Shown here: in pieces, positions 5,893-11,007 of the stretch
How positions within the stretch are numbered: position 1 is the stretch's first letter
How the letters are laid out: every line of letters starts with the position of its first letter
From: Acidimicrobiia bacterium
GTDB lineage: Bacteria; Actinomycetota; Acidimicrobiia; Spongiisociales; UBA5794
Reading direction: 5' to 3'
Assembly: GCA_030599515.1 (NCBI GenBank)
Contig: JAUVNV010000065.1
Location: forward strand, 1-11,007
Length of the DNA stretch: 11,007 bases
Translations under genes and position numbers: made by a program
Notes under the pieces: generated by a model
The model's input: the letters and a program-made list of their open reading frames with translations, nothing else
The model's database searches: none
Told to the model about the DNA's origin: nothing

Positions 5893-7123
5893 AGAGAAGC
5901 ACGACGTTGTGGCCGCCGAAGCCGAAGGAGTTGCTCATCGCGTATTGCACGTCGACGCTCCTGGCTTCACCCGGCACGTAGTCGAGGTCGCACTCCGGGT
6001 CCGGATCCGTGAGGTTGATCGTGGGAGGCACGACACGATCGCGGATCGCAAGCACGCTGGCGACAGCCTCGATTGCCCCGGCCCCACCGAGCAAGTGCCC
6101 CGTCATCGACTTCGTCGATGAGATCGGCACCCGGTACGCATGATCGCCGAACACGGTCTTGATCGCCATGGTTTCGGTAACGTCGTTCGCCGCCGTCGAC
6201 GTCCCGTGTGCGTTCAGGTACGAGACCTTTTCGGCGACGATCCCTGCATCGTCGAGTGCGCTCTGCATGGCCCTCGCCGCACCGCCACCACCGGGTCGCG
6301 GCAGCGTGACGTGGTACCCGTCGGCCGACATGCCGTATCCAATGACTTCGGCGTACACGTTCGCACCGCGCATCAGGGCATGCTCCCGCTCTTCGAGGAC
6401 CAGAGCCGCGGCCCCTTCGGCCATGACGAAACCATCGCGACCCGCGTCGAACGGCCGACTGGCGCCTTGGGGGTCGTCATTGCGAGTGCTCAACGCTCTT
6501 GCCTGGGCGAACCCGCCCATGGCGAAGCGGGTGATGGCGGCATCGGCGCCTCCGGCGACCATCACATCGGCCGACCCTCGCGCGATGATCGCTGCGGCAT
6601 CACCGATGGCGTTGGCGGACGCCGCACAGGCGGTCACGGCTGTGGTGTTCGGTCCGTAGAGATTGAAGTCGATCGAGACCTGACCGCCCGCCATGTTGGC
6701 GATGATCTTCGGGATCCCGAATGGGCTCAGTCGGTGCGGGCCGATCTCGAGCAGCGTGGTCAGTTCTTCTTCGAACGTGGCCACGCCACCGATCCCGGAT
6801 CCAACGACGACACCGGCGCGATAGGCAGCCGGATCATCCGGCTCGTAGGCGATGCCCGAATCGTCGAGCGCTTCGCCGGCGGCGACCCAGAAGAGCTGGC
6901 CGTACCGATCCATCCGCCTCGCTTGGCGGCGTGGCATGAACGCTTCGACGTCGAAGTCCGTGATCTCCCCGGCGATCTGGGACGGAAGATCCGAAGCATC
7001 GATCGCCGTGATCGGTCCGATCCCCGAGACTCCGTCGAGGAGTCCGCGCCAGGTACTCTCGACGTCACCGCCGACGGGATTGACGGTACCGAGACCTGTG
7101 ACGACGACGCGACGGTCGTTCAT
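5879..7123 (-). CDS. fabF: beta-ketoacyl-ACP synthase II
   Basis: The protein has 414 residues, the usual FabF length. It condenses malonyl-ACP with a growing acyl-ACP in fatty-acid elongation, as a cytoplasmic dimer. The thiolase-fold active site is complete: nucleophile C166 in TAVTACAASANAIGDA, H306 in NAHGTSTAAND, K338 in SSTKSMTGH and H343 in the same motif. The C-terminal SNSFGFGGHNVVLLF is the standard family ending, after which only RSP follows, encoded by the heptamer array. Each catalytic residue is three positions later than in E. coli FabF. The start ATG at 7123 is supported by AGGAGC six bases away, itself one of three tandem copies. It is the last gene of the fab operon, 33 bases after acpP. 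Confidence 0.97.
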   Translation of the reverse strand: MNDRRVVVTGLGTVNPVGGDVESTWRGLLDGVSGIGPITAIDASDLPSQIAGEITDFDVEAFMPRRQARRMDRYGQLFWVAAGEALDDSGIAYEPDDPAAYRAGVVVGSGIGGVATFEEELTTLLEIGPHRLSPFGIPKIIANMAGGQVSIDFNLYGPNTTAVTACAASANAIGDAAAIIARGSADVMVAGGADAAITRFAMGGFAQARALSTRNDDPQGASRPFDAGRDGFVMAEGAAALVLEEREHALMRGANVYAEVIGYGMSADGYHVTLPRPGGGGAARAMQSALDDAGIVAEKVSYLNAHGTSTAANDVTETMAIKTVFGDHAYRVPISSTKSMTGHLLGGAGAIEAVASVLAIRDRVVPPTINLTDPDPECDLDYVPGEARSVDVQYAMSNSFGFGGHNVVLLFRSP

Positions 7124-7128
7124 GATGC

Positions 7129-7146
7129 GCTCCTGCTCCTGCTCCT
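7129..7146 (-). promoter_or_regulatory. triplicated AGGAGC ribosome-binding tract before fabF
   Basis: On the minus strand the acpP-fabF gap is almost pure purine and holds AGGAGC three times in tandem, preceded by GAGAGGAAGA. The copy nearest fabF is five bases from its ATG, a normal Shine-Dalgarno spacing. The extra copies may strengthen ribosome loading or may simply be a slippage expansion. Confidence 0.6.
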
Positions 7147-7156
7147 TCTTCCTCTC

Positions 7157-7402
7157 TTAGCCGTTGAGCTTCTTCTCAACGAGGTCGATCGCCTCACCCA
7201 CCGTCGAGATCTGCTCGGCTTCCTCGTCCGGAATCTTCACTCCGAAATTGTCTTCGAGGGCCATGAGCAGCTCAACGACGCCGAGCGAATCAACGTCGAG
7301 GTCCTCTTCGAACTTCGCGTCTGCTCTGATGTCCTCGCGCTCGATCCCCAATTCATCGACGAGAAGGTCGGTCAGTTTCGATTCGATCTCCGTGCGCTCC
7401 AT
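7157..7402 (-). CDS. acpP: acyl carrier protein
   Basis: The protein has 81 residues, is strongly acidic and has the ACP four-helix pattern. The phosphopantetheine attachment site is Ser39 in DLDVDSLGVVELLMALE, the classic DSL motif opening helix II. Residues GVKIPDEEAEQISTVGEAIDLV form the usual helix III and IV region. After modification by a phosphopantetheinyl transferase, not encoded in this window, it carries acyl chains between the Fab enzymes. The ATG at 7402 is preceded by AGGAGG with an eight-base spacing. It lies 24 bases downstream of fabG and 33 bases upstream of fabF, as expected for the housekeeping ACP of an operon. Confidence 0.97.
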   Translation of the reverse strand: MERTEIESKLTDLLVDELGIEREDIRADAKFEEDLDVDSLGVVELLMALEDNFGVKIPDEEAEQISTVGEAIDLVEKKLNG

Positions 7403-7426
7403 TGATTCAGCCTCCTAGTAGCCGTC

Positions 7427-8161
7427 CTACAGGGCCAGACCGCCGTCCACGACGAGTGTCTGACCCGTTACGTACGCCGCGTCGTCGGAGGCAAGATAGC
7501 CCACCGCCGCCGCGATCTCTTCCGGGCGTCCAAGGCGACCGACGGCGACCCTGCGGGCCACCTCTTCCGCGACCTCGGTTCCGAGTTCTTCCGTCATGTC
7601 TGTTTCGATGAAGCCGGGGGCGACCACGTTGACCGTGATGTTCCTCGACCCGATCTCCCGGGCGATCGACTTCGAGAAGCCGATGATCCCGGCCTTCGAC
7701 GCCGCGTAGTTCGCCTGGCCGGGGTTTCCCGAGATGCCCGAGATGGAACTCACCGAGATGATCCGACCCCATCGCGCGCGGAGCATGCCGCGCATGGCGG
7801 CCCGCGAGCAGAGGTACACGGAGCGAAGGTTCGTCTCGATGACCTGATCCCAGGCGTCGGGTCCCATTCTCAGGAGCAGGTCATCCCTCGTGATCCCTGC
7901 GTTGTTGACGAGTATTTCAACCCGCCCGAGACGCTCTTCCACGTCTTCGAACATCGCACCGACTGCGTCGGTGTCCCCGACGTCCGCCTGCACGGCCATC
8001 GCAGTTCCGCCGTTCGCCGTGATGGTCTCGACGACATCATCGGCTGCCGCACGATTCGCCGCGTAGTTGATCGCAACAACATGACCGTCGGATGCAAGAC
8101 GCAACGCGATCGCTCGCCCGATTCCCCGCGAACCTCCGGTGACGAGAGCGACGCGGCTCAT
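7427..8161 (-). CDS. fabG: 3-oxoacyl-ACP reductase
   Basis: The protein has 244 residues, the same length as typical FabG. It is a short-chain dehydrogenase that reduces 3-ketoacyl-ACP with NADPH. The cofactor motif TGGSRGIGRAIA is at 8-19 and NNAG at 86-89. The catalytic tetrad is N111, S139 (SVSSISG), Y152 and K156 (NYAASK). PGFIETDMTEEL is the substrate-loop region and DGGLAL the usual C-terminus. Its ATG overlaps the fabH stop as ATGA, and GAGG about six bases upstream lies inside the fabH coding end, so translation is probably coupled. Its place between fabH and acpP in a fatty-acid operon supports FabG over other short-chain dehydrogenases. Confidence 0.95.
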   Translation of the reverse strand: MSRVALVTGGSRGIGRAIALRLASDGHVVAINYAANRAAADDVVETITANGGTAMAVQADVGDTDAVGAMFEDVEERLGRVEILVNNAGITRDDLLLRMGPDAWDQVIETNLRSVYLCSRAAMRGMLRARWGRIISVSSISGISGNPGQANYAASKAGIIGFSKSIAREIGSRNITVNVVAPGFIETDMTEELGTEVAEEVARRVAVGRLGRPEEIAAAVGYLASDDAAYVTGQTLVVDGGLAL

Positions 8162-9219
8162 CCATACCTCGCGCGTTGACGGTCGACCATGATCTCGATG
8201 CCGGACCGGTCGCTCGGCGGAAGAGCGGCGTCACTGACCGACTTCGGCTCGACCCTCTCACCCCACTGGACCGCGGTGGCTCCCCAGGTCAGACCCGCGC
8301 CGAAAGCGACGAGCACGAGTTTGGCACCGGGTCTCAAACGGCCGCGATCGATGGCCTCCGATAGAGCCAGCGGGATCGTGGCGGCCGAGGTGTTCCCGTA
8401 TGCGTCGATGTTCGTGTAGACCTTGTCCGGGTCGATTCCGAGGCGCTTCGTCGTGGCGTCGATGATCCTGATATTGGCTTGATGCGGAATGAGGAGATCC
8501 ACGTCGTCGATCGACCATCCTGCGTCCGCGAGCGCCTTCTCGGCTGCTGCACCCATGCCGATCACGGCGTTTCGAAAGACCTCGCGACCGTCCATCACGA
8601 CTTGCACCGGCGAGGGGACCTCCATCCAAGACGAGCCCGCACCTTCCACGGTCAACGCGCCGGCGAGATTGCCGTCCGAGCCAACGTTGATCGATCGGAT
8701 GCCTTCATCCGTGCTAGATGGTTCGACGATGACCGCACCGGACCCGTCACCGAACAGCACCGCGGTGTCGCGATTCTCGAGGTTGAGATACGGCGTGAGG
8801 CGTTCGGAACCGATCAGGAGGATGCGGCGGGCCGATCCGGTGGCGATGAGGCCGTTGGCCAGATTGAGTCCGTAGATGAAGCCCGTGCAGCCCGCATTGG
8901 TGTCGGTCGCGGCGGCGTTGACGGCGCCCAGCTTCGCTTGGACATGACAGGCCATCGCCGGGATGAACCGGTCGGGGGTGCACGTCGCAACGAGGATGTA
9001 GTCCAGATCGGTCGCCTCCAACCCGGCGGCGGCAAGCGCGTGCCGGGCGGCGACGGTTGCCATGTCGGAGTTGTCGACGTGCGAAACACGCCGCTGCCGG
9101 ATGCCCGAGCGCGTCGCGATCCATTCGTCCGTCGTGTCGATGACGGACGCAAGATCGTCGTTGGTCACGGTTGGCTCGGGCGTGCATCGACCCCAGCCGG
9201 TGATCATCGCTCGCAGCAT
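8158..9219 (-). CDS. fabH: beta-ketoacyl-ACP synthase III
   Basis: The protein has 353 residues. It starts fatty-acid synthesis by condensing an acyl-CoA primer with malonyl-ACP. The catalytic triad is C111 (TNAGCTGFIYGL), H246 (IPHQANIRIIDA) and N276 (AYGNTSAATIP). GIRQRR at 40-44 is the family's arginine-rich segment, and FGAGLTWGATAVQW ends the normal fold near residue 319. A further 34 residues (GERVEPKS to RARYG) extend past the usual C-terminus of the roughly 317-residue enzymes. Actinobacterial FabH often prefers branched primers, but the sequence does not show which is used here. The ATG at 9219 has GGAGGAG five bases upstream. It follows fabD by 25 bases and overlaps fabG by four. 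Confidence 0.96.
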   Translation of the reverse strand: MLRAMITGWGRCTPEPTVTNDDLASVIDTTDEWIATRSGIRQRRVSHVDNSDMATVAARHALAAAGLEATDLDYILVATCTPDRFIPAMACHVQAKLGAVNAAATDTNAGCTGFIYGLNLANGLIATGSARRILLIGSERLTPYLNLENRDTAVLFGDGSGAVIVEPSSTDEGIRSINVGSDGNLAGALTVEGAGSSWMEVPSPVQVVMDGREVFRNAVIGMGAAAEKALADAGWSIDDVDLLIPHQANIRIIDATTKRLGIDPDKVYTNIDAYGNTSAATIPLALSEAIDRGRLRPGAKLVLVAFGAGLTWGATAVQWGERVEPKSVSDAALPPSDRSGIEIMVDRQRARYG

Positions 9220-9244
9220 TGGTTCTCCTCCTCGGACAGATCGG

Positions 9245-10159
9245 TCATTGTACGGACGGGTCGCTCACGACAGTGGCGATTCCGTCGAGATCGGATACGA
9301 CGTGCACGACGGCGTCGCTGAGCGTTCGCTTGACAAGACCAGCCGTCACGTCCCCGGGTCCGACGTGGATGAAGGTTGTGATCCCGTCGGCCGCCATCCG
9401 CTGGAGCGTCGCTGCGAACAGAACCGGACTGACGAGTTGCTCACCCAACTGCCGGACCGGATCTACGACCGGCCTTCCCGTTGTATTCGCATACACCGTG
9501 AACGCAGGTCTCGCGAAATCGGTTCGTTCCAGGGCGGTCGCCAATCGCTCCGCGGCCGGCTCCATGTACGGCGAGTGGAATGCCCCGGCGACGTCGAGAG
9601 GAATCGCCCGGCGGATGCCGAGCGATCGGGCGTTCTCGCTCAACCACTCGATGTCATGCCGGCTGCCGGCGAGCACGATCTGTGAGGGCGTGTTCACGTT
9701 CGCGACCCAGAGCCTTCCGCCCTCCGCCCGCCGGTCGGCCGCAACACGGTCGGCGTGCTCGAGATCGGCTCCGATGAGCGCGGCCATTCCTGATGGATCG
9801 CTCGCTGTGGGGGCCTCGGCCATCGCTCGACCGCGTTCGGCGACGAGCGCCAACCCCTCTTCGTAGGAGAGCGCTCCCGATGCCGCCAGAGCGGTGTATT
9901 CGCCGAGGGAGTGTCCGGCGGCTGCGGCGGGCGGTGTCGGCAGCGCGTCACGCAGCGCCTCCCAGAGGGCGCACGACACGGCGTAGAGGGCCGGTTGGGC
10001 GTGTTCGGTCTTCGTGAGCTCTTCCTGCGGGCCTTGCATGACCAGCGTCTCGAGCGACCATCCGAGGACTCTGTCGGCGGTCTCGACCAAGAGCTCGCGG
10101 CGCGTTGCGAAGAGGTCGGCTCCCATGCCGACCTTCTGACTCCCCTGGCCTGGGAACAA
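9245..10159 (-). CDS. fabD: malonyl-CoA:ACP transacylase (start uncertain)
   Basis: The protein transfers malonyl groups from CoA to ACP. Counted from TTG at 10159 there are 304 residues: FPGQGSQ at 2-8, nucleophile S84 in GHSLGEYTALAA, R109 in AERGRAM and H195 in AGAFHSPYM. GPGDVTAGLVKR near the C-terminus is also typical. The TTG start is doubtful. It lacks a Shine-Dalgarno sequence and removes most of the first beta strand. The frame continues upstream as SRYAIL before FPGQGSQ, and only a non-standard ATA at 10175-10177 would give the family's normal N-terminus and 310 residues. The frame is closed by a stop at 10223-10225, with no ATG, GTG or additional TTG between. It is the first gene of the fab operon, 25 bases before fabH. 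Confidence 0.93.
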   Translation of the reverse strand: MFPGQGSQKVGMGADLFATRRELLVETADRVLGWSLETLVMQGPQEELTKTEHAQPALYAVSCALWEALRDALPTPPAAAAGHSLGEYTALAASGALSYEEGLALVAERGRAMAEAPTASDPSGMAALIGADLEHADRVAADRRAEGGRLWVANVNTPSQIVLAGSRHDIEWLSENARSLGIRRAIPLDVAGAFHSPYMEPAAERLATALERTDFARPAFTVYANTTGRPVVDPVRQLGEQLVSPVLFAATLQRMAADGITTFIHVGPGDVTAGLVKRTLSDAVVHVVSDLDGIATVVSDPSVQ

Positions 10160-10198
10160 GATGGCGTATCTGGATATCGAGGGCCTACTCCGCTTTGG

Positions 10199-10210
10199 TT
10201 CGGTGTACCG
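10199..10210. promoter_or_regulatory. short palindrome in the fabD-glgP intergenic region
   Basis: TCGGT-GT-ACCGA is a perfect 5-bp inverted repeat with a 2-base spacer, 40-50 bases upstream of the fabD TTG, where an operator of the fab operon could lie. No regulator gene is adjacent. It may be chance in GC-rich DNA. Confidence 0.2.
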
Positions 10211-10251
10211 ACCCCCGAGGTGTCATCCGGGTTTCAATACCGGTTCGACGC

Positions 10252-10257
10252 TAGCCT
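10252..10257 (+). promoter_or_regulatory. candidate -10 element for the glucan phosphorylase gene
   Basis: TAGCCT fits TANNNT, is the same hexamer as the candidate -10 of the histidine phosphatase gene, and lies 30 bases before the ATG at 10288. That would leave a short leader containing the GAGGAG ribosome-binding site. No clear -35 is visible. Confidence 0.25.
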
Positions 10258-10287
10258 CGCGCCGCACCCTTCGAGGAGTTCTTCCAC

Positions 10288-11007
10288 ATGATCGACCGCG
10301 GTTCTCAGCTCAGCGCGTCCGTGCCTGTGGGTCCAAAGGCCCCGCTCCGAATCCCGGACGACTTCAGCAGGCTCTACGACCTCTCCTACAACCTCTGGTG
10401 GTCGTGGGACTCGTCCGGGCGTGATCTGTGGGGACGGATCGATCCCCAGGCGTGGGCCGCCACACGAAATCCGATCGGCCTGCTACAGGTCGTGGAGCCC
10501 TCGACCTGGGAGGCGCTCGCCGCGAGCGGGAGCTTCAGCGAGCTCTACAGCGAAGTCGTTGAACGATTCGACCGATATCTCTCGAGCGATCAGACCTGGT
10601 TCGACCAGAATCACCGCGGCGAACTCGAAGACCCGATCGCCTACCTCTGCGCCGAGTACGGCATCAATGAGAAGCTCCCCTTCTACTCGGGCGGGCTCGG
10701 GGTGCTCGCCGGCGATCATGTGAAATCCGCGTCGGATCTCGGCATCCCCCTGATCGCCGTTGGGCTCCTGTATCGGCGCGGGTTCTTCCGTCAGGCCGTC
10801 GACCCCGATGGCTGGCAGCAGCACACGTATCAGCGCCTCGAGATGCGTCGGCGTCCTGTTCGCGAGGTACTCGATCCTCATAGCGGACGCCCCCTTCGAG
10901 TGTCGCTCTCCCTCAACGGAAGCGATGTCGCCATCGGTGCGTGGAGGATCGACGTGGGGCGAGTGCCCTTGATCTTGCTCGACACGAATCTCCCTGAGAA
11001 CGATCCC
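10288..11007 (+). CDS. glgP: alpha-glucan (glycogen/maltodextrin) phosphorylase, N-terminal part
   Basis: The frame is open from ATG at 10288 to the last base, giving the first 240 residues of a longer protein whose stop lies beyond the window. GAGGAG precedes the ATG with a nine-base gap. Residues 20-110 match the DUF3417 domain found at the start of the alpha-glucan phosphorylase subfamily (LYDLSYNLWWSWDSSGRDLW). From about 118 the phosphorylase domain begins, with PIAYLCAEYGI, FYSGGLGVLAGDHVKSASD at 132-150 and LLYRRGFFRQAVDPDGWQQ at 160-178. The enzyme releases glucose-1-phosphate from storage alpha-glucans using a pyridoxal-phosphate cofactor; the lysine that binds it would be in the missing part. 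It is transcribed away from the fab operon. The symbol follows the family; substrate preference is not visible. Confidence 0.92.
   Translation, partial: MIDRGSQLSASVPVGPKAPLRIPDDFSRLYDLSYNLWWSWDSSGRDLWGRIDPQAWAATRNPIGLLQVVEPSTWEALAASGSFSELYSEVVERFDRYLSSDQTWFDQNHRGELEDPIAYLCAEYGINEKLPFYSGGLGVLAGDHVKSASDLGIPLIAVGLLYRRGFFRQAVDPDGWQQHTYQRLEMRRRPVREVLDPHSGRPLRVSLSLNGSDVAIGAWRIDVGRVPLILLDTNLPENDP

Noticed and set aside
6140..7405. Long plus-strand open frame (about 421 codons) opposite fabF and acpP
   Set aside because: It is antisense to two clearly conserved genes, has the Arg/Gly/Asp-rich composition of a GC-rich shadow frame, and shows no recognisable domain.
8479..9321. Plus-strand open frame of about 280 codons opposite fabH
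   Set aside because: It is a shadow of fabH with low-complexity Arg/Asp-rich translation and no ribosome-binding site or family signature.
1..11007. Defence, toxin-antitoxin or biosynthetic accessory system
   Set aside because: All recognisable genes are core or common actinobacterial families, and none of the small open frames has its own ribosome-binding site and a plausible protein composition.

Overview
The window is high-GC, densely packed bacterial DNA that reads as an actinobacterial chromosome, plausibly an uncultured Acidimicrobiia-type lineage. That is inference from GC-rich codon use, the DUF58/transglutaminase, DUF3040 and dinB neighbours, and leaderless-looking starts; there is no rRNA or tRNA to settle it. 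It holds eleven protein genes, two of them cut by the window edges. No gap between genes exceeds about 130 bases. I found no insertion sequence, CRISPR array, RNA gene, toxin-antitoxin pair or defence cassette.

Region 1 (1-2984, + strand): the 3' end of a DUF58 protein overlaps a TgpA-like membrane transglutaminase with an intact Cys-His-Asp triad. This looks like the familiar MoxR/DUF58/transglutaminase envelope module, with the MoxR ATPase presumably just upstream. Region 2 (3013-5197, - strand): DNA polymerase IV (dinB), a two-helix DUF3040 membrane protein and a MerR-type regulator run one after another, converging on the transglutaminase. Region 3 (5227-5853, + strand): a histidine-phosphatase gene diverges from dinB across only 29 bases.

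Region 4 (5879-10159 or 10177, - strand): a complete type II fatty-acid synthesis operon is transcribed in the order fabD-fabH-fabG-acpP-fabF. It supplies malonyl transfer to ACP (FabD), the first condensation (FabH), ketoacyl reduction (FabG), the carrier itself (ACP) and chain elongation (FabF); the dehydratase and enoyl reductase are not in the window. Spacing is tight (33 bases at most, with one ATGA overlap), so a single transcript is likely. Region 5 (10288 to the end, + strand): the start of an alpha-glucan phosphorylase gene diverges from fabD.

Most of the window is ordinary core metabolism. The most unusual feature is a pair of heptanucleotide tandem arrays, (GTAGAAA)3 and (CTACGGA)4, at the convergent junction between the phosphatase and fabF. 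They run into the 3' ends of both genes, encode their last residues, and provide TAG stops in all three frames on both strands. Secondary points are the missing canonical start codon for fabD at the family's expected position, opposed leaderless-type promoters between dinB and the phosphatase, and a triplicated AGGAGC ribosome-binding tract ahead of fabF. I do not see a new multi-gene system here.
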